This document shows positions 49,466 to 58,862 of a stretch of DNA of 64,000 bases, piece by piece. Source of the stretch: Stentor roeselii (taxonomy: Eukaryota; Ciliophora; Heterotrichea; Heterotrichida; Stentoridae); assembly GCA_006503475.1 (NCBI GenBank), contig RSEH01000089.1, positions 96,261-160,260 of the forward strand. The letters are read 5' to 3'. How positions within the stretch are numbered: position 1 is the stretch's first letter; the number at the start of each line of letters is the position of its first letter. The translations under genes were made by a program, and so were the position numbers. The notes under the pieces were generated by a model. It saw only the letters and a program-made list of their open reading frames with translations. It made no database searches and had not been told where the DNA came from.

Positions 49466-51160
49466 ATGGAAATTCATGCCGATGTGTATCTGATCTTCTT
49501 AGCCCTAGCTCTAAGCTACACCCTCTCCTTCATCCTAACGATCTGCAGAATCCGTGATTTCAACAGATTCCTGCCTCAATTCAGATCAGCGAAACTTCTT
49601 TATTACTTTTTACTTATCCAGGAGTCTTTCCGGGTGGTAAGTTTCTGGTACTTCTGCATCTTTTCAGAGCGACTTGACTTTAAAAACTCGGCTTTGACCT
49701 TCACACTTCTGAGTATTCCAGACTCTCTGTTGATCTGTAGTTTGATAGTTTTGCTTTGGGTGATAATCACTTCGAATATTTTCACCAGAATCGAATCAGA
49801 TGGGGAAAGTCTTTCTGTGTGGAATATTCCTGCTCTTTATCGAATCGCGATTATGACTTTGAAGGCTTTGATTGTTTGGATTTGCTTTGAACTCATGCTT
49901 TACGGATTTTTAGCATTTAAAAAGCTTTCAAGGCGGTTTATTGTTTATCAGCAGTGTGCCTGGAGCGTTATTTCAAGTGCTGTTGTTATTTACTCGGTTG
50001 TTCATTTACAGTTTAAATACTCGGGAGTACCTTTTAAGAACTCGTCGGAAGCTAAGATCATGAAAAAAGTCAACTTTGTGTCTTTTATGTGGAGCTTTGG
50101 AAGGATTATGCATGTTGTGCTTTTTTTGGTTAGAGAAGTTGCTCTTAATGAATCTGATGATTTGAATGAAATGTATGATAATACTGGGTTTCTTATTGTG
50201 GCTGTTTTTGATTTCTTATTGACTGAACTACTTTGTTATTACCTTGTTTTGACCCGTCAGTTCATTAAAACCTTCCTTCCAAGGAAATTAGACGATGTGA
50301 GTATACCACTAGTAACCCGTCCCCCAAGAGAAAACGTTTTCCTCGAGATCAAAGAAGATCAAACTGAAGACCTAAACCTCGTAGTAAACGAAGAGTTCTC
50401 AAAGCAAAAAGGAAAACTAGGTAGTTTATTTTCAGGAGTTTTCAACGACAAACCAGCAGTAATCCGCCGAATAATCCTAAAGCGAGTAAGTCCCTACGTG
50501 ATCGAGCAGCTACAACAAGAAGTAGAAGGTCTTCGAAACATATCAAACCCATACCTTCTCCAAAACTTAAAAGTCGTGATAAAAAAGCCAACTCTAGACA
50601 TAATAATGCCCTTAGCATCAGGAGGGTCACTTTTCAGAGCCCTTCACATAAAAAACCAGCACTTTTCATTCACAGAAAAGCTGAAAATCGCTAAACAAAT
50701 CGCAATGAGCCTGAAACTAACCCACGGACAAGGGCGAGTTCACGGTCACCTGACTTCTCACAACGTTTTCCTCGATCCAGTCCTCATCGCAGACCTGGGA
50801 CTTGAGCACCTGAAGAAATACGTCGGTCTTCTCGAAGGTTACTGCAACAAAAACGGGTGGAGTTCACCTGAAGTCTTAAAAGACTCTGGAAACGTTGTAA
50901 TAAAACCTTCTTTTTCTGATGACGTCTATAGTTTCGGAATGATTCTCTGGGAAATCATGACTGAACAAGCTCCCTTCTCTGATTATAACTTGAAAAAACT
51001 CAGAGAACTCGTCGGTGAGCAGGGATTTCGACCTGCTTTAACTGACGTTGAACATTCAAGCATTCAGGAGCTGATCAAGATCTGTTGGAACAGCGTGCCT
51101 TCGAACCGACCTAGTTTTTCACTGATTTGCGATACTTTAGTTTCATTAAGTGAAGAGTAG
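49466..51160 (+). CDS. Seven-transmembrane protein fused to a TKL-like pseudokinase, 564 aa
   Basis: The first 265 residues contain about seven membrane helices (near 7-27, 40-60, 72-98, 128-150, 160-182, 205-222 and 240-262) with no signal peptide, a GPCR-like or TOM1/THH1-like layout. The cytosolic C-terminal half (about 300-560) is a kinase fold of the TKL group with losses. The lysine motif VAIK is AVIRR, the catalytic loop HRDxKxxN is HGHLTSHN (catalytic Asp replaced by His), and DFG is DLG. APE is SPE, while DVYSFGMILWEIMTEQAPF and the C-lobe CWNSVPSNRPSF are intact. It is therefore predicted to be catalytically impaired. 7TM-TKL fusions are known in oomycetes and some other protists. 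The start is supported by GAATTATA before ATG. Confidence 0.82.
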   Translation: MEIHADVYLIFLALALSYTLSFILTICRIRDFNRFLPQFRSAKLLYYFLLIQESFRVVSFWYFCIFSERLDFKNSALTFTLLSIPDSLLICSLIVLLWVIITSNIFTRIESDGESLSVWNIPALYRIAIMTLKALIVWICFELMLYGFLAFKKLSRRFIVYQQCAWSVISSAVVIYSVVHLQFKYSGVPFKNSSEAKIMKKVNFVSFMWSFGRIMHVVLFLVREVALNESDDLNEMYDNTGFLIVAVFDFLLTELLCYYLVLTRQFIKTFLPRKLDDVSIPLVTRPPRENVFLEIKEDQTEDLNLVVNEEFSKQKGKLGSLFSGVFNDKPAVIRRIILKRVSPYVIEQLQQEVEGLRNISNPYLLQNLKVVIKKPTLDIIMPLASGGSLFRALHIKNQHFSFTEKLKIAKQIAMSLKLTHGQGRVHGHLTSHNVFLDPVLIADLGLEHLKKYVGLLEGYCNKNGWSSPEVLKDSGNVVIKPSFSDDVYSFGMILWEIMTEQAPFSDYNLKKLRELVGEQGFRPALTDVEHSSIQELIKICWNSVPSNRPSFSLICDTLVSLSEE

Positions 51161-51175
51161 GCTTAATTATTAATT

Positions 51176-51817
51176 TCAGGCTTCTTTGCTGAGGAGAGGA
51201 AAACGACTTGTTTTTACCCAGAAAATGTAAACAAAGGTCACTCCTGCTATGAAGGATAGACTAAAACTGAAAAATTCCCATTGAATTGATGAAGACTCGA
51301 TTTTTTTTATATGGTTTGATGTCAGCTGCCACTTGTACTGACTGATCACCTGCTGCTTGTCAAGAACTGCGAAGAATCGGTAGATGTTCCCGTCGCCGAT
51401 GTAAAAAAGCTCGACTAATGAGAAGCGTCTTTCGAATTGATGGATTCTTTGAACTTGTGCTGAAAGGATTTGAACTTTTTTGAAGGACTTGTAAAGGTCG
51501 AGACTGTAGAGTTTGTTTAGGTCTGATATTGAAATGTTTCGAAGGGACTCGGGCACTGGACTGATGTTTTCAAGGAGTTTAGAAGTGTTGGAATATTTTA
51601 TGTAGTGAAGAGATAAACGACTTGATTCTGAACTGTTTGTAAGGATTATTAGCTCGGTTATGTTGGAGGAAGATGGACTTTCGTAGATTTTTTTGGTGAA
51701 GGAATACGCTGGCAAGGAGGTGCCTAGGGTTTTAGAATATTTTGAATTTTGGAGATTCTCAATAATATCGAGTATGTCCAATGAGGCTACTGACAATAGG
51801 ATTAAAGAAAGTAGCAT
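51176..51817 (-). CDS. Type I membrane protein, secretory pathway, 213 aa
   Basis: A signal peptide (MLLSLILLSVASLD) is followed by about 160 luminal/extracellular residues with several sequons (NIT, NSS, NTS, NIS). A single membrane helix lies near 183-203 (FFSFSLSFIAGVTFVYIFWV), then a 10-residue basic tail. The ectodomain has no cysteines, so a reduced or helical fold is likely. Not recognised. The layout is that of a small luminal/cell-surface glycoprotein or ER accessory subunit. Its stop lies 15 bp from the convergent pseudokinase stop. Confidence 0.65.
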   Translation of the reverse strand: MLLSLILLSVASLDILDIIENLQNSKYSKTLGTSLPAYSFTKKIYESPSSSNITELIILTNSSESSRLSLHYIKYSNTSKLLENISPVPESLRNISISDLNKLYSLDLYKSFKKVQILSAQVQRIHQFERRFSLVELFYIGDGNIYRFFAVLDKQQVISQYKWQLTSNHIKKIESSSIQWEFFSFSLSFIAGVTFVYIFWVKTSRFPLLSKEA

Positions 51818-52097
51818 AATATTTATTTACCTCGATATGTGAATTTTGATTGTTTAATGAAAACAATCATACTGAGGATTAGTCTAGAGATTGGTTTATC
51901 ATGTTATTTTATTTGAAAGAGGGTTTGTCTTGGCACTAGATTATTCAGATAGTTTTCTGGATCTAAAACTTTCTTAAGATTCCAGGTTTAACTTATTCGA
52001 TAACTCTTCAGCTAAGGAAATATCCTGTCCTTAAATAAAACATAAAGTTCTTAATAAGAAAGTCTCAAGAATAGAAAGATAAAGTATCCTTAATGAC

Positions 52098-55000
52098 CTA
52101 ATTTTTAGTTTTTCTTATCACTTTCGCATCTCTAATTCGAACTAGTTCTGGTCTTTTCACCGAAACTGCTCCAGTGACTTCAGAGCTGATTCCAGTTGCT
52201 ACTCTTAGACCTGCACTGAGAGGAGCACTCACAGCCCCAAAGAGTCCACTTCCGATTCCCTTTACTAAACCAGTTCCTCCTTCTTTTTTCAGACCTTCCC
52301 AAGGTTTCGAGAAGATCCCTGTGACCCCTTTTCCGATATCTTTTAACCCTCCAACGATGCTTCCTTTGATTTTCTCACTTGAGAGGTCTTCTTGCTTCGC
52401 TCCTTTTACTTTATTGACGACGTTGTATAAGTTTCCAGTGATTGTGCTTACTGAATGCATTCCACCACCAACAATATTGCTGACTAGACTTTTTACTCCT
52501 TTTTTTACCCCTCCAGGTAATGATTTAGGTCCTTTGAGAAGTCCCTTCATAGGTTCAGAAATAAATTCAAACACTCCAGTTCCTAATTTCCCCATAAGTC
52601 TAATCGGATTTCCGAGCATATCAGATGATCCAAGTAGTTTATAAACCTGCCTAATTCCTTGATAAGCATAATTCTGTGAAATAGTCTTAACATATTTTTC
52701 AGGGAACTGAAAACTATCAGTCACAATAATTTCAGTGAAAGAAATGGAAGAATCTGTAATATTCGCAAAAGAAGAAAGTAAAGTTTTTGCAGAAGACGCG
52801 ATTCCAAACCCTTGCAAAGGATTAAGTTTCAAATCAAGTCTTTTCTGAGGAACTTTGAATGAAATAAGCAGTTTGATAGCATAAAGTCTAAGAACACTGA
52901 CATAAACTTTCTCATTCTTCGATGATTTATCCTCAAAATCTTTAATACCCGGGTCAAGATCAGGGAAATTCTCATAAATACTGCAATTTTCTTTAGCTAC
53001 GAAAACTTGCTCTTCAATCACCAGTTCTTTATACTTTCCTAAAATATCGATAATCTTGTAAATCACTTCTAAGTTCAACTGAATGCAAGTTTCTTGAAAA
53101 ATCACTTCAATCCAAGGGAACCTTCTATATGAACTTGTGGACCTTGACTCGATTTTCGCTTGGAAAAAAGGAGTTTCCGAGTCGTTAAGTCCTGAAAGAA
53201 TCACTCCATACTGATTTTCTTCTTTTTGCATGTTGTCCACCTGCAAGTTTTGTATCCTGAAGTCTGCTGTGACGACCTGTTTGTCTTTTGTTGATTTAAT
53301 CAAGGCAGATGCGTAAAACTTAGAAATCGAAATAAAAAGTAACTCAGATGAATTATCTGAAAAAAGACTCAAACCTAGACTCATTGAAATTTCGAATTTT
53401 TGAAGCTTGTAAGAAACTTTTGGTTGATTCTCGTTTTTGTAGTCGCCGAATTCGAGGATTCTGGTGACTTCAGAGATTCTTACTTCTACACGAATATTGT
53501 TGATTTGTTTTGTCTTTTTTTCGACTTTGACTAAGTTGTAGCTGACTTCATTTTTGCCTAAACGGATGGTGACGTGGTCACTGTCAGCCCAAGGAATCTG
53601 AGTGGAAGGTTGAAGGGTAAATGAAAAGTTGTTTCTGATTACTGTGATGGCATGCTCGATGTTATTTTTTATCAGAAATTCAGGATCTTTCGGGTATTTC
53701 AAACTAATCATTATGCATGCCTGGTCAAAAGAAAACACTGATACTTGAATATAAAATCTGTTGTCGTTTGAAAGACTAGGAAAGAACCAAGGCCCTGTTA
53801 CTCCTCTTTCAGATGCTAAAGTTTCGAGTGATATTTGAAAGTCGTCGATATCTTCAATAGAAAATGTTTTAGACCAATGCTTTCCATTAGTCGAGATTTG
53901 AATTGTCTTTGTTTCGAATGAGTTTTCCAGCTGAAAATGATTCTGCTCGTTAACAAGTTGCACAATTTGACTACTGGGGCCTTTTTCTAGAACTTGCCTG
54001 ATGAAAATAGGTCGACCCAGGGTGTTATGCAGAAAGAATCTGGGTGTTAAAACGATCATCTTTGACTTGACCAAAGGAAGAGGCGCTGAAAGTATCTGAA
54101 CTCCAAACAAGACTTCAAGGTTATTTGAACGAGGATTGTCAAGACTCATGCATCCAGTGAGTCCAACAGTTTTTCCATTCACATCCCTGGAAAACCCAGT
54201 CCATTTCCCGTCATGCAGTGCCCTAAACTTAATTTTTTCCTTTTTACATCGAAGAAACCCGATTGAGTTTCTTTCAATTTGCAAGTTTTTCTTAATTTCA
54301 ATATTGGAAAGTGTTTTATTGACAATGATATACCTTGAGAAGATATGGAATAACTTGCAGTTAATATTACGGTTTATAGGAACGAATGAACTGAACATAG
54401 AAAAAATGTCGAAGTCAGTACTTTCAACCATTACTCTTTGGTTATTTGAAGGAATTTTCACTTTTGTCAATGAATTTCCGATTTCAAACCAAGAACTCGC
54501 TGAGACTTCTGAGAGATAAAAAGTCACCTGCAACTTTCCCAAGGACTTCGGGTTTATTGGGAATGGTTTAGTTTCTCCTGGTAATAAGAAACACCTGATG
54601 TTACTTAGAGGGTTGTTTAAAAGTTGTATCGGACATGGCAAAAGGTTCTGTACGTAAAAAGTAGGAAGGAAGATGTAGTATAAATACATGAAATTTTCAG
54701 AGTCTTTTAATGACAGTTTTTCTATCGACACAAAAGTAGACCCGAATGAAAAACTTGTGGAAAGAACTGAAGGGCCAGAGTCTGTTAGAACTTTGACTTC
54801 TCTTCCACAGAAGCTGAGAGGAAGACTGGTTTTTTGATTTGGTGACACTGAGAATTTTTCAGCTTCCCATGAAAATTCTAGGGTTTTGTCTGTCAGGTTA
54901 TAGTAGAAGGTCTGGGTTTGAAGAACCATTTCGTTTTCTTCTGAGTCTTCTTTAACTTTAAGCATACAGCCTACATAATTTCCTGCTCTTTTTACATTGA

Positions 55001-58000
55001 ACTCTTTAGTTTTCATATCAACATCTATGTAGACTTGATCACTGTTGTTCACTTCGAATATGAAATGACTGGCAGTTTCTTTAGTCTCAATTTCAAAGAA
55101 TTTTCCCTTTTCAATGATTTTCGGAGAAGAGTCAGGAAGGCTTACAATAATATCCTCTCCAATAAAATTCGTAATTTTCACAATTTCAGCTGATTTTTCA
55201 TCTTTTCTTTCTTCCTCCCACAATTCAGGTTTTTCTTTAAATTTTCTTTTAAGTTTTGTAAGATTTTTTATCATTCTTTCACTAATATTGAGATTCAAAG
55301 GGTTTTCTGAAGACAAAATCGTTTCAAGTGATTCATTTTCAGGGTTGGTTCGAGAAATAACAGAAAAGTCCCAAGTTTCAATGAAATCCTCGACGTCTTC
55401 TGAATACTGACAAATACTTGAAAGTCTCGACCTGAACTCTAAATTTTTAATAGTTTTATCTGCAGTGCCTCTAAGAATAGTTTGGCTTATCGTTAGTTGC
55501 AGAAGAGGCTCAGGTTTCAAAGAAGTGTCGTCGTTCATCTGGACTATGATATCTGAAGAGCATACTTCAAAGTTGATGCAGGGAATATTTGAACTTGAAC
55601 TGGTTTTTTCTTTCTTGGTTGAACTTAAGACTGACCAGTTGTCGATAAGTTTCTTTAAAAAGTCAGCATCTCTCAGACCGAAGTCGATTGAAGTGTTGTC
55701 TAAAGAAAATTTAACTGAAGGTGATGATTTTTCACTGTTTTTCTTCATGTATCTGAGGAAAAATTGAGTAGGTTCTAATAAATTTTTGGTCTTTTGGTGA
55801 GTGTTTTTTATGGTGTTGTTACTGAAAAGACCCACTATTGAAGTGATTCTTTTTACATTCAGGGTTAAAATTTCATCGTTTTCTAAAGAGTCTGTTTGAA
55901 TAGACTGCTTTTGTGATATATAGTCTAAAGATATTGAAAGGTTAAATAAACCTACTCGATGTTTTAGATTTTTATTGTCCAGTGGCAAAAGAAGGGTGAT
56001 GTTTGAAAGTTCAAGTTTCAATGAAAAGTCTAAAGATTGACTCGATTTTTTTATTTTTTCAACTTTTTCTTGAGTTTTCGGCTTGACCTCAGTTTCAATG
56101 GAAGTCGATTTCTCTTCCAAGAGTCCTCTAGAGAAGTATAAAAAGCCACCAACCAAGTCAGGGCTAAAAATAAGTCTTAAGTCATTCATACAAAGTTTAA
56201 CACTGATCGACTCCTCAACAAGAACCTCTCCAGAAAACTGTTTAAGCTCTTCCAAAGCATCAGCGAATTCATCATCATCAGTAGGAAGTAAAGCTGGATT
56301 GCAAATGACTTTATTGAGTTTAACACCTTCTCTTAAATCCCTCATCTCCACATATGCCATGTAAAACTTACAGACAATATTTTTCGAGTCAACGACTAAA
56401 GTTTCCAAAGCCAGTCCAGTGATTTCCGTTGATATAAACTTTCTGTCATCTTTGATCAGGTTAACAACGAATGAAGTAAGTTTAAAATTAAATTGAAAAA
56501 CAATGGAAACTTCAATTTTTTCATTTAATTTAATGAGGTCCTTGTTGATTGGAGGTGGTTTCGCAATTTGTTCAAGTTCTCCAACAAGATGATTTTTCAA
56601 AGAAATTAAGAAAATCAAGTCAGAGTCTTTCACATTGATGACTATTTGATGTAAGTTAAGAATAACTAACAAATTCGGGATTTTTTCTTCATTCATGAAC
56701 TGAACTTCAGCCACTTGAACATCAGGGTCTTCAGAGGGTCCCAAAGACTTGAATACAGAAAGTTCGATGGAGATAGGGTTGAGTAAACATTCAGCCTTTT
56801 TGATCTCTGAGTAGCTAGAATCAGTCCAAACAGCGAAATCAACAAGTTTAAAACAAAACATATCAAAAAGCTGCTTCGATATTCTTCTTGGCTTATTAGT
56901 TATCTGGACTTTCCCGAAATCAACAACAAGAACTCCCAGCTCAGGATGAGCTGGGTTCACAGGAAGGAAAATCGTTGGTGCTTTTAAGTCTATATCAATA
57001 TTCATCGTCACATTGATCCCTGTTTTCATCACTTCTGCTAAATATTTTTCCCCTGCTGAAATGTACTGCTTTGTCTTTTCTTCTGCGTTTTTTGTGTAGT
57101 GAGAATAGTCGAATTCATTCACGAATGGATCTTTGAAAGCTTCGATGGTGTTTAAAATCGGCTTGATTTTCGTGTAGATGTTCAAATCTCCTGATTTCAT
57201 TGAAAAAGATAAAACTGATTTATTTGTGAATGTCAAAGAATATGAACCAGATTTTACTATTTCTGGATAACTTTCATTGTCTTGTAGGTCTAAAAGCTGG
57301 AACCCTTCAATTCCACCTGCTATGCTGAAGAAACCATTGGCTAAGTCGATGTCGAAACTTGGGCTATCAACAAAGACTTGCAGTAGCTGTTCATGTCCTC
57401 TGCACATCTTCAAATGGACTTTTTCTACTGAAAATTTAAAGACTTGTTTAATATAATCATCAGGGAACTCACTTGGAGCTTCATCTGATTTGATGAAATT
57501 TTCAACTTCATTTTTTAATTTTTCTTTATTTTCATTGATTTCGTTAAGTTTTTCTCGAAGTTTCGCGATTTTTTCCTTTTTTTCCTCGTCGTTGTTTGCA
57601 GGTTTTCTAGAAAAAAATCCTGAAAGTTTTGATAAAGTTGAAGGAGCAGCTGAGGCTGTTTCAATTTCTTCTTTTGTAGCAGCTTCGAGTTTTGCTAGTT
57701 CGAGTTCTTTATTTGCCAAAGCCCTTTGCTGAACCAGGTCTTGATACTTGACCCTGCTTTCAACTTCTTCCAGTTCTTTTACAATACTTTCAAGTTTATT
57801 TTTATTTTTTGTAATCGTTTTGCTTTGCATGAAAAGAATTCGATATTTTTCTCCTTCTTCAGGAGAAAGATCAACTTCAGGATTTTCTTGAAAAACTCCT
57901 TTTTGGAAGGTATTGAATAAGTTGATAAAATTCACTGTTTTTAACGCGTGTTTTAATTGAATTGTGTCGATTCCTACTTTGAACTCAACGATTTTAAAGT

Positions 58001-58778
58001 CAACTCGCAGCTGAGGCAGAGTCAAGTCCGACTTGTCTTTACTTACGATTGCTTCTAACCTGAAAGTACTTCCAGGCATCAAAAAATTATGCGAAGGCGA
58101 ACTTTCGAACTCTTGACAAGCAAGCTGCTGAGGAGGGTCTTCACTGACGTCTTCATAGTCAAGAAAGACCTTAAAGTCAGAAATTTGAACAAGTTTAAAC
58201 AAAAGCGAACTTTCTTGCATGAACTCTTCATTCCACATCGAATTACATGTAACTGCCTTTAAACTTCTCAAAACAACTCCAAAGCAGAACTTCTGAGAAG
58301 ACGAAATTTCATCAGTATACCTCAAATACACATTTTTCACTTCCACTTGCAAGTTGTAGACTATTTTTCCGACGAGTTTTTCAACGAATCCTGGAGTTTT
58401 CGACTCGATTTCAGAACTTTTAAGAGCTTCCAACTGTTTCAAAGTCGTGAGTTTTTGGTTGACTCTTCTGGAAAGCTCGACCTCGGGTTTCCAGTTTTCG
58501 GTCTTAAGAGGACTGAGGCAGATGTGGATGTCTTCGACCACGACTCTCATGGGGCTTGTTGCAAGAGCTTTCCAGGGGATGTTGGCGAAGATTTTCCCGA
58601 CATGGCCGTATTCAAGTTGGAAAGGAAGGCCGAGGTTATGAAAAGCTGATTTTTTCAGGTTTAAGTCTTGCAGAAGAATCTGTCCTGAAAAGATTGACAG
58701 GTTTAAGTTGTCGGAATTGAGGTTTTCGATCCAGTCGCCCAATACCCGATTGAGCACAGAAGCCACAGCACCATTCAT
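52098..58778 (-). CDS. VPS13: VPS13-family bridge-like lipid transfer protein, 2226 aa
   Basis: The N-terminus MNGAVASVLNRVLGDWIENL matches the chorein domain, and the rest of it fits (GQILLQDLNLKKSA, LEYGHVGKIFANIPWKAL). A short coiled coil (about 330-440) and a long repeating beta-groove follow. Near 1500-1700 is the VAB-like region, then the C-terminal ATG2_C/helical region from about 2030: GNPIRLMGKLGTGVFEFISEP, GGVKKGVKSLVSNIVGG and TGIFSKPWEGLKKEG. VPS13 proteins move bulk lipid between organelles at contact sites. At 2226 residues it is shorter than the roughly 3100 of yeast and human VPS13, and it ends right after the helical region with no PH-like domain. No intron is needed. The start has TTTATAA directly before the ATG. 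Confidence 0.93.
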   Translation of the reverse strand: MNGAVASVLNRVLGDWIENLNSDNLNLSIFSGQILLQDLNLKKSAFHNLGLPFQLEYGHVGKIFANIPWKALATSPMRVVVEDIHICLSPLKTENWKPEVELSRRVNQKLTTLKQLEALKSSEIESKTPGFVEKLVGKIVYNLQVEVKNVYLRYTDEISSSQKFCFGVVLRSLKAVTCNSMWNEEFMQESSLLFKLVQISDFKVFLDYEDVSEDPPQQLACQEFESSPSHNFLMPGSTFRLEAIVSKDKSDLTLPQLRVDFKIVEFKVGIDTIQLKHALKTVNFINLFNTFQKGVFQENPEVDLSPEEGEKYRILFMQSKTITKNKNKLESIVKELEEVESRVKYQDLVQQRALANKELELAKLEAATKEEIETASAAPSTLSKLSGFFSRKPANNDEEKKEKIAKLREKLNEINENKEKLKNEVENFIKSDEAPSEFPDDYIKQVFKFSVEKVHLKMCRGHEQLLQVFVDSPSFDIDLANGFFSIAGGIEGFQLLDLQDNESYPEIVKSGSYSLTFTNKSVLSFSMKSGDLNIYTKIKPILNTIEAFKDPFVNEFDYSHYTKNAEEKTKQYISAGEKYLAEVMKTGINVTMNIDIDLKAPTIFLPVNPAHPELGVLVVDFGKVQITNKPRRISKQLFDMFCFKLVDFAVWTDSSYSEIKKAECLLNPISIELSVFKSLGPSEDPDVQVAEVQFMNEEKIPNLLVILNLHQIVINVKDSDLIFLISLKNHLVGELEQIAKPPPINKDLIKLNEKIEVSIVFQFNFKLTSFVVNLIKDDRKFISTEITGLALETLVVDSKNIVCKFYMAYVEMRDLREGVKLNKVICNPALLPTDDDEFADALEELKQFSGEVLVEESISVKLCMNDLRLIFSPDLVGGFLYFSRGLLEEKSTSIETEVKPKTQEKVEKIKKSSQSLDFSLKLELSNITLLLPLDNKNLKHRVGLFNLSISLDYISQKQSIQTDSLENDEILTLNVKRITSIVGLFSNNTIKNTHQKTKNLLEPTQFFLRYMKKNSEKSSPSVKFSLDNTSIDFGLRDADFLKKLIDNWSVLSSTKKEKTSSSSNIPCINFEVCSSDIIVQMNDDTSLKPEPLLQLTISQTILRGTADKTIKNLEFRSRLSSICQYSEDVEDFIETWDFSVISRTNPENESLETILSSENPLNLNISERMIKNLTKLKRKFKEKPELWEEERKDEKSAEIVKITNFIGEDIIVSLPDSSPKIIEKGKFFEIETKETASHFIFEVNNSDQVYIDVDMKTKEFNVKRAGNYVGCMLKVKEDSEENEMVLQTQTFYYNLTDKTLEFSWEAEKFSVSPNQKTSLPLSFCGREVKVLTDSGPSVLSTSFSFGSTFVSIEKLSLKDSENFMYLYYIFLPTFYVQNLLPCPIQLLNNPLSNIRCFLLPGETKPFPINPKSLGKLQVTFYLSEVSASSWFEIGNSLTKVKIPSNNQRVMVESTDFDIFSMFSSFVPINRNINCKLFHIFSRYIIVNKTLSNIEIKKNLQIERNSIGFLRCKKEKIKFRALHDGKWTGFSRDVNGKTVGLTGCMSLDNPRSNNLEVLFGVQILSAPLPLVKSKMIVLTPRFFLHNTLGRPIFIRQVLEKGPSSQIVQLVNEQNHFQLENSFETKTIQISTNGKHWSKTFSIEDIDDFQISLETLASERGVTGPWFFPSLSNDNRFYIQVSVFSFDQACIMISLKYPKDPEFLIKNNIEHAITVIRNNFSFTLQPSTQIPWADSDHVTIRLGKNEVSYNLVKVEKKTKQINNIRVEVRISEVTRILEFGDYKNENQPKVSYKLQKFEISMSLGLSLFSDNSSELLFISISKFYASALIKSTKDKQVVTADFRIQNLQVDNMQKEENQYGVILSGLNDSETPFFQAKIESRSTSSYRRFPWIEVIFQETCIQLNLEVIYKIIDILGKYKELVIEEQVFVAKENCSIYENFPDLDPGIKDFEDKSSKNEKVYVSVLRLYAIKLLISFKVPQKRLDLKLNPLQGFGIASSAKTLLSSFANITDSSISFTEIIVTDSFQFPEKYVKTISQNYAYQGIRQVYKLLGSSDMLGNPIRLMGKLGTGVFEFISEPMKGLLKGPKSLPGGVKKGVKSLVSNIVGGGMHSVSTITGNLYNVVNKVKGAKQEDLSSEKIKGSIVGGLKDIGKGVTGIFSKPWEGLKKEGGTGLVKGIGSGLFGAVSAPLSAGLRVATGISSEVTGAVSVKRPELVRIRDAKVIRKTKN

Positions 58779-58862
58779 TTATAAAGAAACTAAGCATATC
58801 ACTGATCTCGATGAAAACTGTTAAATGATTATCTTAAATGAGGTCAATCTATTATTAATTGA
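58779..58862. promoter_or_regulatory. Divergent promoter region, 84 bp
   Basis: The VPS13 and DEAD-box-like start codons are 84 bp apart. TTTATAA abuts the VPS13 ATG. The plus-strand start has TATTATTAATTGA upstream, a weaker box. Confidence 0.4.

Noticed and set aside
52174-52644. 156-codon plus-strand ORF opposite the end of VPS13
   Set aside because: Pro/Thr-rich antisense of the Gly/Lys-rich VPS13 C-terminus, with no independent evidence.
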